In this document: positions 1 through 5,427 of the stretch, piece by piece
How positions within the stretch are numbered: position 1 is the first letter of the stretch
How the letters are laid out: each line of letters opens with the position of its first letter
Program-made: the position numbers and the translations under genes
The notes under the pieces: generated by a model
Database searches by the model: none
Told to the model about the DNA's origin: nothing
What the model saw: only the letters and a program-made list of their open reading frames with translations
NCBI GenBank assembly: GCA_945936265.1
Contig: CAMETB010000037.1
Coordinates: forward strand, 1-11,578
Origin: an uncultured Clostridia bacterium
GTDB lineage: Bacteria; Bacillota; Clostridia; Oscillospirales; CAG-272
Length of the DNA: 11,578 nt
Direction: 5' to 3'

Positions 1-573
1 GGAAGAAAGGACAGGCAGTTGCACTCAGCTGAAATAAGGGAGGCGCTTTATTCCGCCACCGTGGCGGCAAACGATGCGGTTCATTCTTATGCAAGATCTC
101 ACCCGTCGCTTAAGGGAATGGGGACAACTCTTGTCGCCGCACTGATAATAGATAAAACCGTATTTTGCGTAAATGTCGGCGACAGCAGAATGTATTTTGC
201 AAGAGGTCAGAAGATAAAACAGATAACCAAAGACCATTCTTATGTACAGTATCTTCTCGATATGGGCGAACTTACCGAGGCCGAGGCTGAGAATTTCCCA
301 AACAAAAACGTCATAACAAAGGCAATAGGCACCGAGGAAACCATAAGACCTGATATATTCAAAGACACGGTTACAGAGGGTACGTTTGTTATACTCTGCT
401 CTGACGGACTTACAAACTTTGTTTCCGACGACGAGATAAGAGAGATAGTTACATACGGAGAGGCAAGGAGACTGGATCAGGTCGGGCTTGGTTTAAGGGT
501 AAAAAAACTTATAGATACGGCAAATAAAAACGGCGGTGCGGACAATATAACCGCTATCGTTGTCAAGTTGTGA
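1..573 (+). CDS. prpC: PP2C-family Ser/Thr protein phosphatase, C-terminal part (5' end outside window)
   Basis: This is a PPM/PP2C metal-dependent phosphatase that removes phosphate from Ser/Thr residues, normally as the antagonist of the kinase encoded next to it. The reading frame is open from base 1, so the N-terminus lies outside the window; the TTG at 19 is not a credible start. Visible PP2C motifs, in order, are GMGTTLV, the NVGDSR motif with a conserved Asp, KDHS, NVITKAIG, the metal-binding LCSDGLTN, and the terminal GGADNITAIVV. About 190 of the usual 240-250 residues are present. The stop is 10 bases before the kinase ATG, which indicates co-transcription. The phosphatase-kinase-rsgA order is the conserved Firmicutes arrangement. 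The family call is secure; the symbol follows Bacillus usage. Confidence 0.95.
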   Translation, partial: GRKDRQLHSAEIREALYSATVAANDAVHSYARSHPSLKGMGTTLVAALIIDKTVFCVNVGDSRMYFARGQKIKQITKDHSYVQYLLDMGELTEAEAENFPNKNVITKAIGTEETIRPDIFKDTVTEGTFVILCSDGLTNFVSDDEIREIVTYGEARRLDQVGLGLRVKKLIDTANKNGGADNITAIVVKL

Positions 574-583
574 GGGGGCCGTT

Positions 584-1540
584 ATGGATAAGGGAAATAT
601 TGAAAAATCCGGGCGGTATGAAGAGTACGAGGGCTCTGTACTTGACAACCGATACGTCCTTGAAAAACTGATAGGCGTAGGCGGCATGGCAGTCGTTTTC
701 CGCGCTCGCGATATGTATATAAACGATAACACTGTCGCTATAAAGATGCTAAAAGAGGATGTGGCTTCCGACGAGAAAATGGTAAAGCGTTTCAAGAACG
801 AGTCAAGAGCAGAATCAATGCTCAAGCATCCGAATATAGTTTCCGTACACGATGTATCCGTAAAGGGCGAAGTGAAGTATATGGTAATGGAATTTGTATA
901 CGGAATGACGCTCAAAAATTATCTCAAAGCCAAGGGTGGACCGCTCAGCTTTGAGGAAATAACGAGTTACACCATGCAGATATTGAAAGCACTTGCCGTA
1001 GCTCATGATAATAATATAATCCACAGGGATATAAAGCCGCAGAATGTCATGGTGCTTGAAAACGGTAAAATAAAAGTGATGGATTTCGGAATAGCAAAAC
1101 TCCCCAACGCCGAGACGGTAACTGTTACCGATAAAGCGATAGGAACGGTTTATTATATGAGTCCCGAACAGGCAAGAGGCAAGCAGATAGATTGCCGCAG
1201 CGATATATATTCTCTCGGGGCAATGCTTTATGAACTTTCGACGGGCACTTTGCCTTTCAAGGGGGACAGCCCTGTATCGGTGGTGCTTAAACAGATAAAT
1301 GAAAATCCCGTACCTCCAAGGCATATAAGACCGGAGATACCTGTAGGGCTTGAACAGATAATTCTCTGCGCAATGAGCAAGAAGCCGCAGGACAGATTTC
1401 AGAGCGCCGATATAATGCTCGACTACGTAAAAAGGCTGCGTGCAAATAAAAAGATAAAATTCAGTCAGCTTCCATCGCAAAGCTGGATGTCAAACTTTAT
1501 TGCCGGTGCGAAAAGAATATTCGCTAAAAAAGAAAAATGA
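584..1540 (+). CDS. prkC: Hanks-type Ser/Thr protein kinase, soluble, without PASTA domains
   Basis: Eukaryotic-like Ser/Thr kinase of 318 residues. The ATG at 584 is chosen because GAGGGGG lies 5 bases upstream; an in-frame TTG at 560 would overlap the phosphatase gene and has no such site. Catalytic features run in order: glycine-rich loop GVGGMAVVF (31-39), ATP-binding Lys54 in VAIK, alpha-C Glu73, catalytic HRDIKPQN (147-154, Asp149), DFG (167-169) and a GTVYYMSPEQ activation segment. After the domain, at about residue 280, only a short basic tail follows (ANKKIKF...RIFAKKEK). There is no hydrophobic transmembrane helix and no extracellular PASTA repeat, although PrkC relatives at this locus usually have both. 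The stop overlaps the rsgA ATG (ATGA), so the short form is a real gene end and not an obvious frameshift. The input it senses is unknown. Confidence 0.93.
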   Translation: MDKGNIEKSGRYEEYEGSVLDNRYVLEKLIGVGGMAVVFRARDMYINDNTVAIKMLKEDVASDEKMVKRFKNESRAESMLKHPNIVSVHDVSVKGEVKYMVMEFVYGMTLKNYLKAKGGPLSFEEITSYTMQILKALAVAHDNNIIHRDIKPQNVMVLENGKIKVMDFGIAKLPNAETVTVTDKAIGTVYYMSPEQARGKQIDCRSDIYSLGAMLYELSTGTLPFKGDSPVSVVLKQINENPVPPRHIRPEIPVGLEQIILCAMSKKPQDRFQSADIMLDYVKRLRANKKIKFSQLPSQSWMSNFIAGAKRIFAKKEK

Positions 1541-2475
1541 TACTTAAAGCAACAGTATTAAAAGGGACAGGCGGACTTTATACCGTCCGATTCGACGAAG
1601 AATATAACGGAGTAAGGCAGGCGGATATAAGGGCAAGGGGTTCTTTTCGCCATGAGGGAATTACTCTTTTGCCGGGCGACAGGGTGGATGTCGAGGTTAT
1701 TTCGGAAAATGAGTTCTTCTGCAAGAAAATTCTCGAAAGAAAGAATTCTCTTATAAGACCTCCGCTTGCAAATCTTGATTATCTTTTCATCGCAGTCCCG
1801 TGCAAAAAACCCGATCCCGTTCTGGAAACCGTCGATAAAATGATATCAATAGCCGAGTATAACTCGATAGAACCGGTTATAGTGGTAACCAAATCGGACA
1901 TTGAAAACGAGGCGGCGGAGGAGATATATGGGATATATAAAAAGAGCGGCTTTGATACCTTCCTCCTCTCGTCGAAAAACGGCGAGGGCATTGAAGAACT
2001 TTACGGATATATAAAAAAAATCGCCTTGGATAAAGACATCATATGCGCTTTTTGCGGCGCGTCGGGGGCGGGCAAAAGCACGCTTATAAATACCCTTTTC
2101 CCGACCCTTTCGCTTGAAACGGGCGATTTGAGCAAGAAAATCGAGAGAGGGAAAAATACCACAAGGTGTATAGAACTTTTCCCGTTTGAAAAAATACTCT
2201 CGCCGGATATAAAAGGTTATCTTGCCGACACCCCGGGCTTTTCCTTAATTGACTTTGAACGCTTTGACTTTTTCCCGCTTGATTCTCTTACGGAAACCTT
2301 CCGCGAATTTAAGGAGTCCATAGGTAAGTGCAGATATACGGGTTGCACGCACTTAAAAGAGGAAGGGTGCGATATAATAAGGCGCGTAAAGAACGGCGAG
2401 ATACCAAAGAGCCGCCACGACAGTTACGTCGCTATGTACGAAATACTAAAAGAAAAGAAGCCGTGGAAAAAGTAA
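1537..2475 (+). CDS. rsgA: Ribosome small-subunit-dependent GTPase RsgA
   Basis: RsgA (YjeQ/CpgA) is a circularly permuted GTPase that acts late in 30S subunit maturation. The 312 residues have the expected permuted order: an N-terminal OB-fold (about 1-70), then G4 TKSD (118-121), G1 P-loop GASGAGKST (174-182), a G2-type GKNTTR (205-210) and G3 DTPGF (231-235). A C-terminal zinc site has Cys265, Cys270, His272 and Cys278 in CRYTGCTHLKEEGC. The ATG overlaps the kinase stop in ATGA, so translation is probably coupled. Length and motifs are normal. In Bacillus the next genes are rpe and thiN; here they are absent and spoVM follows directly. Confidence 0.97.
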   Translation: MILKATVLKGTGGLYTVRFDEEYNGVRQADIRARGSFRHEGITLLPGDRVDVEVISENEFFCKKILERKNSLIRPPLANLDYLFIAVPCKKPDPVLETVDKMISIAEYNSIEPVIVVTKSDIENEAAEEIYGIYKKSGFDTFLLSSKNGEGIEELYGYIKKIALDKDIICAFCGASGAGKSTLINTLFPTLSLETGDLSKKIERGKNTTRCIELFPFEKILSPDIKGYLADTPGFSLIDFERFDFFPLDSLTETFREFKESIGKCRYTGCTHLKEEGCDIIRRVKNGEIPKSRHDSYVAMYEILKEKKPWKK

Positions 2476-2531
2476 CAAAACGGACACGGACCCCATATTA
2501 TGTAGTAAAGACTGCAAGGGGGATCTTTTTA

Positions 2532-2612
2532 ATGAAAATAGTAGTGGTAAAATCACCTAAATTTTTTGTACCGCTTTTGAGACGGATCTTCAAAATAGGA
2601 AAAAAAGAATAA
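2532..2612 (+). CDS. spoVM: Stage V sporulation protein SpoVM-like, 26-residue membrane-binding peptide
   Basis: A 26-codon gene starting at an ATG, with AAGGGGGA 8 bases upstream (2516-2523). Length equals that of Bacillus subtilis SpoVM. By memory of that sequence, identical residues include Met1, Lys2, Lys7, Pro9, Lys10, Phe11, Arg17 and Lys25. Pro9 is the residue known to matter for recognising curved forespore membrane. The peptide is basic and amphipathic. In the family it lies flat on the outer forespore membrane, anchors SpoIVA for coat assembly and affects FtsH. Position supports the call: in B. subtilis spoVM is downstream of prpC-prkC-rsgA-rpe-thiN. A weak sigma-E-like -10 (CATATTAT, 2494-2501) precedes it, but no good -35 is visible. 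Genes this small are often missed. An in-frame reading from 2328 overlaps rsgA and is not needed. Confidence 0.87.
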   Translation: MKIVVVKSPKFFVPLLRRIFKIGKKE

Positions 2613-2625
2613 TACTTATAAAAAC

Positions 2626-2653
2626 GAGGCTTTCGCAACTTTGCGAAAGCCTC
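2626..2653. terminator. Perfect 13-bp-arm hairpin, probable terminator (copy 1)
   Basis: GAGGCTTTCGCAA pairs perfectly with TTGCGAAAGCCTC around CT. Read on the minus strand the stem is followed by GTTTTTAT, so it fits a terminator for leftward transcripts, such as the nuclease operon. On the plus strand the sequence after the stem is AATTCG, a poor T-tract, so termination of spoVM here is less certain. An identical stem lies at 5735-5762. Confidence 0.7.
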
Positions 2654-2699
2654 AATTCGTTATAATAGAAAAATAATCATCTTCACGATTACCCTCTTT

Positions 2700-2726
2700 G
2701 TAGGGACCGGCGTCCTCGACGGTCCG
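2700..2726 (+). repeat. REP-like palindrome, GTAG type (element 1)
   Basis: Begins with GTAG. The hairpin has arms GGACC/GGTCC, a 3-base bulge GGC, an inner GTC/GAC pair set and loop CTC, and ends in CCG. An identical copy is at 5808. A GTAG at the foot of an imperfect hairpin is the hallmark of REP elements recognised by RAYT (REP-associated tyrosine transposases); no such transposase gene is in this window. Confidence 0.75.
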
Positions 2727-2766
2727 AGAAAAAATGAATAATAAAAAATGAATAATGAAAAATTGG

Positions 2767-2791
2767 GTAGGGTGGGGGCTTGCTCCCGCCG
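2767..2791 (+). repeat. REP-like palindrome, GTAG type (element 2)
   Basis: Begins GTAG. Arms GGTGGG and CCCGCC flank a GC-rich centre; the arms pair with one G-T wobble. It ends in CCG, like the other elements. Its counterpart at 5858-5882 has the two variable arm positions exchanged (GGCGGG and CCCACC). Confidence 0.65.
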
Positions 2792-2822
2792 AAAAAATTC
2801 TATCCCCCAAAATGTGCGTACC

Positions 2823-2849
2823 GTATGGGTCGACGTCCTCGACGACCCG
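2823..2849 (+). repeat. REP-like palindrome, GTAT variant (element 3)
   Basis: Same architecture as element 1 (bulge, GTC/GAC inner stem, CTC loop, terminal CCG). The outer arms are GGGTC/GACCC instead of GGACC/GGTCC, a paired change that keeps the stem. The foot tetranucleotide is GTAT. Confidence 0.7.
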
Positions 2850-2888
2850 AGAAAAGAAAAACAATAAATAATGAAAAATTGTATTTTG

Positions 2889-2913
2889 GTAGGGGCGATT
2901 CACGAATCGCCCG
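2889..2913 (+). repeat. REP-like palindrome, GTAG type (element 4)
   Basis: GTAG is followed by GGGCGATTC, the two bases AC and the perfect complement GAATCGCCC, ending in CCCG. It is the most perfect hairpin of the group, with 9-bp arms. Confidence 0.75.
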
Positions 2914-2940
2914 TTTGTACATGAACGGTAAAACAAAACG

Positions 2941-2959
2941 GCGGGAGAAAATCTCCCGC
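2941..2959 (-). terminator. Relict PHP terminator, probably now serving the nuclease operon
   Basis: GCGGGAG and CTCCCGC form a 7-bp stem around AAAAT. On the minus strand it is followed by an interrupted T-tract (cgttttgtttta). It matches the intact PHP terminator at 5976-5993. It lies about 75 bases past the nuclease stop, so it is well placed to end that transcript. Confidence 0.65.
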
Positions 2960-2963
2960 AATT

Positions 2964-3017
2964 TTATTCTTCTATTAAAGTATAATTTCCACTCTTTAAT
3001 ATGCGTACGACCTACTC
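2964..3017 (-). pseudogene. Remnant 3' end of a PHP-domain gene
   Basis: Eighteen codons align with the end of the intact PHP gene (5998-6051), including an identical C-terminal VRILKSGNYTLIEE and stop. The four base differences in the last 15 codons are all synonymous (AAA/AAG, AGC/AGT, TAC/TAT, ACC/ACT). Further upstream a CAG codon has become TAG and similarity fades. The fragment has no start and no upstream coding sequence. The synonymous pattern suggests it came from a diverged functional allele. Confidence 0.8.
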
Positions 3018-3034
3018 CCTTTAATTTATGTAAG

Positions 3035-4144
3035 TTATCTGCTTGATTTTCTGCGGTTATGCTCTTTGCAAAGGAGCTGACAGTTTTCAACGCTTGTTTT
3101 GCCGCCCTCGCACCACGGCGTTACGTGGTCGGCTTCCATTTCCTCAAACTCATAACGCGTTTTTTCTCTGTGCTCGGCTACGCAATGCGGACATATGCCA
3201 CCCTGCTGTTCATATACCTGCCGCTTCTGACTGTCGCTGAAAGCCCGTATATTCAGGTGCTTTTCGTTGCCCGAGAGCAGATATTCGTAAATGCCGGACT
3301 TTTTCGTCACATCGTCGTCCTGCATAAGAACTTTTATTTTTGCCTCAACTTCTTTCGGGTCATAATTCTTATTTCCGTACGTATTATATAAAATGCCCCA
3401 ATCAAGCCCCTTCATTTCTCTGCGGTAATTCGGAAATATGGTCTTAATCCAGCTTATCACGGACTGAAAATATTGCCACATGGGCGTAGCGTGCGTGTCG
3501 TGCTGATGAGCGGACATATAATCCTCGATTTTTGCGCCTTCCTTTGAAGAAATCCATTTAAGCACGGTTTCAAGGTAATCCTGACGGTTTACCTCACCGT
3601 TAAGATAATCTTTTGCAAGCAAATACGCAACGCAACCGTTTTTGGAAAAATAGCGCTTTGCGTCGGAGAGCCACTCACCCGTGTAAATGGCGTTGCGCAA
3701 CTCCTGCTCTTTGAGCTGAACTCCTGCAATATTTATAATTTTGAACCAGTCAAGCTTTTCCTTGTCGTTACCCTCGCAAACATAAATCATCAACGGATAT
3801 TCGAGTATTTGATTTTTCTCGGTTTCTGTAAGATTGTGAAAAGCGCGGCTGTTAAGCGAAAAATCTCCGTTTACGTATTGACAAATGCTTATAGTTCTTT
3901 GTTGTCCATCAAGAAGCTCATAATTGCCGTCCTCGTTTTCAACCCAATACATAACGTTGAGCGGAAAGCCCTTCATAACGGTTTCGATAACCGCGTCGCG
4001 TTGCTTTTCCTTGTAAACGAACTCACGCTGAAAAGCAGGTCGGATATTAAGTTTTCCACCATAACCGACAACTCCGTTTTCCTGACTGTCAACGTACCCG
4101 CTTACTATATCTTTGATTTTTATTTCGTGCAATTTTATTTTCAC
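3035..4144 (-). CDS. DUF262 - HNH endonuclease (restriction-like protein)
   Basis: A 369-residue protein. The N-terminal half is a DUF262 (ParB/Srx-like, GmrS-type) domain with FQREFVY (38-44) and the signature DGQQRT (79-84), needed for NTP hydrolysis in studied relatives such as GmrSD, BrxU and SspE. The C-terminus is an HNH nuclease: CPHC (318-321), ADH (338-340, His340), Asn354 in SVEN and HNR (362-364). The start is a GTG at 4144 with AAAGGAGG 8 bases upstream. That site is formed by the last codons of the methyltransferase gene, and the gap is 5 bases, so translation is probably coupled. The likely role is cleavage of unmodified or foreign DNA. Catalytic motifs appear intact. Whether it needs NTP, and what it recognises, cannot be read from the sequence. 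Confidence 0.87.
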   Translation of the reverse strand: MKIKLHEIKIKDIVSGYVDSQENGVVGYGGKLNIRPAFQREFVYKEKQRDAVIETVMKGFPLNVMYWVENEDGNYELLDGQQRTISICQYVNGDFSLNSRAFHNLTETEKNQILEYPLMIYVCEGNDKEKLDWFKIINIAGVQLKEQELRNAIYTGEWLSDAKRYFSKNGCVAYLLAKDYLNGEVNRQDYLETVLKWISSKEGAKIEDYMSAHQHDTHATPMWQYFQSVISWIKTIFPNYRREMKGLDWGILYNTYGNKNYDPKEVEAKIKVLMQDDDVTKKSGIYEYLLSGNEKHLNIRAFSDSQKRQVYEQQGGICPHCVAEHREKTRYEFEEMEADHVTPWCEGGKTSVENCQLLCKEHNRRKSSR

Positions 4145-4149
4145 TGTTT

Positions 4150-5277
4150 TTACCTCCTTTTTATAATTATTCTCGCATAAATACTTGAATACAACTCTCC
4201 TGTTTCTGCGTCTTTGAAGGCAGGAGGCTTTTTGTCTTTGTTTGGATCATATTTTTTGTATAAAGTCCCTTTTGCGTTAACTGTGTATTTACCCGTTGGT
4301 TGCCCGTTTTTCAATATTTCCATTTTTCGCTCGCTTGAAAAATCTATACTTCCGACAATACCTAATGCTACAATTTCAAATTGTTCGGGGTTATATTTAT
4401 CAAGAAATGTAATCGGAACGCCCATTAAACCGTCATAATCAAAAGGAATATCACTTGTTTTGTCAATATTTATGGCGTTAAAATTGCAATATGCAGGAAA
4501 TTCATCTTCACTATATTTTTTGTACGATATTAAATCTTCGTGGCGTTCTTTATAATCAACATTAGTAAACCATCTTACACCCTTGACGCTTATATATTTT
4601 ATTCCTTTTTCATCTACTCTAAATCCAGATGCTTTAAGGGGATATGTATCTGGTACTCTGAACTCTCTGTCACCGCTATGTATGCTTTGACCTAACCAAA
4701 GTTTACCGTCTTGTATAAGTTTGAACGTTTCTTTATAGGTAATCGCATTGACGTTTCCTATTATGATAAACTTTTTATCGTATCGAACTAATTGCTCAAT
4801 AAATTCTCGAAACAGCGAAAAAGGTGGATTTGTAACGACAATATCGCTTTCTTTTAATAATTCAATACACTCGTCGGAACGGAAATCGCCGTCTTTTAAT
4901 TTTGAAAAAGTGTTTTTTCTGTTTTTGAGCAGATATTCAACATCCGATAAATCTATCGCTCCGTCGCCGTTTTCATCAACTACTTCCGTTATCTCTATTT
5001 TGTGCGGTTGCTTGTCAGGAAATAAAGAAATCTGTTCCCCTGCAACAGGCGAGGAATTATAGCAGGTTGCAATCAATTTTTTCAGTCCCAAAAAATTAAA
5101 ATTCATCGCAAAATACTTGAAAAAGTTGCTCTCATAAGGGTCGTCGCAGTTGCAAAATACTACCTTGCCTCTAAAAAACTCCTTATAATGCGACAACTCT
5201 TTTTCAATGTCGGGGAGTTGCGTGTAAAATTCGTCGGATTTGTTCCTTTTCGCCTCATCAAATGATTTTTTCGCCAT
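4150..5277 (-). CDS. EcoRI-family adenine-specific DNA methyltransferase
   Basis: A 375-residue N6-adenine methyltransferase resembling the EcoRI methylase family. It begins NKSDEFYTQLPDIEKEL, then FCNCDDPYESNFFKYF (41-56), and carries the catalytic motif IV NPPF (150-153) after IVVT. The start is the ATG at 5277, 5 bases from GGAGG (5283-5287). A longer reading from 5340 would run through the promoter and operator and is rejected. Residues 101-112 (DENGDGAIDLSD) look like a calcium-binding EF-hand or dockerin loop. The gene looks more AT-rich than its neighbours, which suits acquisition by transfer. It probably protects host DNA from the downstream nuclease. Target specificity is unknown; family membership does not prove GAATTC. 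Confidence 0.9.
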   Translation of the reverse strand: MAKKSFDEAKRNKSDEFYTQLPDIEKELSHYKEFFRGKVVFCNCDDPYESNFFKYFAMNFNFLGLKKLIATCYNSSPVAGEQISLFPDKQPHKIEITEVVDENGDGAIDLSDVEYLLKNRKNTFSKLKDGDFRSDECIELLKESDIVVTNPPFSLFREFIEQLVRYDKKFIIIGNVNAITYKETFKLIQDGKLWLGQSIHSGDREFRVPDTYPLKASGFRVDEKGIKYISVKGVRWFTNVDYKERHEDLISYKKYSEDEFPAYCNFNAINIDKTSDIPFDYDGLMGVPITFLDKYNPEQFEIVALGIVGSIDFSSERKMEILKNGQPTGKYTVNAKGTLYKKYDPNKDKKPPAFKDAETGELYSSIYARIIIKRR

Positions 5278-5282
5278 AATAA

Positions 5283-5287
5283 CCTCC
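5283..5287 (-). promoter_or_regulatory. Ribosome binding site fixing the methyltransferase start
   Basis: GGAGG on the minus strand, 5 bases before the ATG at 5277. The alternative in-frame ATG at 5289 contains this site, so it cannot be the start it serves. Confidence 0.8.
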
Positions 5288-5328
5288 ATAAAATAACTTT
5301 TTGTACTTGCGATCGCATATACGTATAA

Positions 5329-5357
5329 ATTATAACGCAAATGCGTATATTTGTCAA
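5329..5357 (-). promoter_or_regulatory. Consensus sigma-A promoter of the methyltransferase-nuclease operon
   Basis: On the minus strand, TTGACA (5352-5357) and TATAAT (5329-5334) are separated by exactly 17 bases. Both hexamers are perfect consensus. Transcription should start near 5322, giving a leader of about 45 bases. The spacer contains the palindrome at 5335-5346, so the promoter is probably strong but repressible. Confidence 0.88.
5335..5346. promoter_or_regulatory. Palindromic operator O1 inside the methyltransferase promoter spacer
   Basis: ACGCA-AA-TGCGT, a perfect inverted repeat abutting the -10 hexamer. A second near-copy is at 5379-5390 and an isolated half-site (tttgcgt) at 5362-5368. 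The divergent XRE protein is the obvious candidate ligand, by inference. Confidence 0.7.
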
Positions 5358-5378
5358 CTTATTTGCGTTTTATAATTT

Positions 5379-5390
5379 ATGCAAATGCGT
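5379..5390. promoter_or_regulatory. Operator-like site O2 upstream of the XRE regulator
   Basis: ATGCA-AA-TGCGT differs from O1 by one base and shares the 12-base word GCAAATGCGTAT with it. Its centre is 44 bp from that of O1, about four helical turns. It lies 2 bases before a TATAAT. Confidence 0.6.
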
Positions 5391-5392
5391 AT

Positions 5393-5398
5393 TATAAT
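5393..5398 (+). promoter_or_regulatory. -10 element of the XRE regulator gene
   Basis: A perfect TATAAT about 30 bases before the ATG. No good -35 is present at 16-18 bases upstream (TTATAA at best). The promoter may be weak, or depend on protein bound at O2, as seen with controller-protein promoters in some restriction-modification systems. Confidence 0.55.
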
Positions 5399-5427
5399 GT
5401 AAAAAAGTTTTATTTTGAGGAGACAGT

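Larger units (their letters stand above)
2618..3017. repeat. Left copy of direct repeat flanking the restriction-modification-like island
   Basis: Matches 5727-6051 as three collinear blocks. Block A (2618-2726 versus 5727-5834) is roughly 90% identical by eye. Block B is one REP-like palindrome (2767-2791 versus 5858-5882). Block C is the terminator hairpin plus PHP coding end (2941-3017 versus 5976-6051). The parts between blocks differ: this copy has two extra REPs, the right copy has a double hairpin. Orientation is direct. Confidence 0.85.
2613..3034. other. Long non-coding region packed with hairpins and REP-like repeats
   Basis: These 422 bases carry no convincing gene. From left to right they hold a perfect hairpin (2626-2653), four REP-like palindromes (starting at 2700, 2767, 2823 and 2889) joined by A-rich linkers, a hairpin matching the PHP terminator (2941-2959), and a decayed copy of the PHP 3' coding end (2964-3017). 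The linkers repeat the word aataatgaaaaattg before two of the palindromes. Open frames crossing this stretch (for example minus strand 2652-2936) only read through the repeats. The hairpin, one REP pair and the PHP end recur in the same order at 5727-6051. Confidence 0.85.

Noticed and set aside
560..583. Upstream TTG start for the kinase
   Set aside because: It overlaps the phosphatase coding end and lacks a Shine-Dalgarno site; the ATG at 584 has GAGGGGG at the right distance.
1743..1748. GAATTC as a target or avoidance signal for the EcoRI-family methyltransferase
   Set aside because: A GAATTC inside rsgA says nothing about specificity; family membership does not fix the recognition sequence.
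2700..2913. Possible CRISPR array
   Set aside because: Repeat units differ in sequence, spacing is irregular with A-rich linkers, and each unit is a self-complementary hairpin; no cas genes are present.
2652..3090. Two minus-strand open frames of about 95 codons
   Set aside because: They read straight through REP-like palindromes, a terminator and an out-of-frame nuclease end; no domain and no ribosome site support them.
3059..3391. Plus-strand 110-codon frame antisense to the nuclease gene
   Set aside because: It is the shadow of a well-supported coding region and has no Shine-Dalgarno site or recognisable domain.
5308..5317. TGCGATCGCA as a HIP1-like genome-wide repeat
   Set aside because: I noticed the octamer GCGATCGC only here in this window; it more plausibly belongs to the local group of regulatory palindromes.
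5278..5340. N-terminal extension of the methyltransferase from 5340
   Set aside because: It would translate the promoter -10 region and the predicted leader; the ATG at 5277 has GGAGG and matches the family start.
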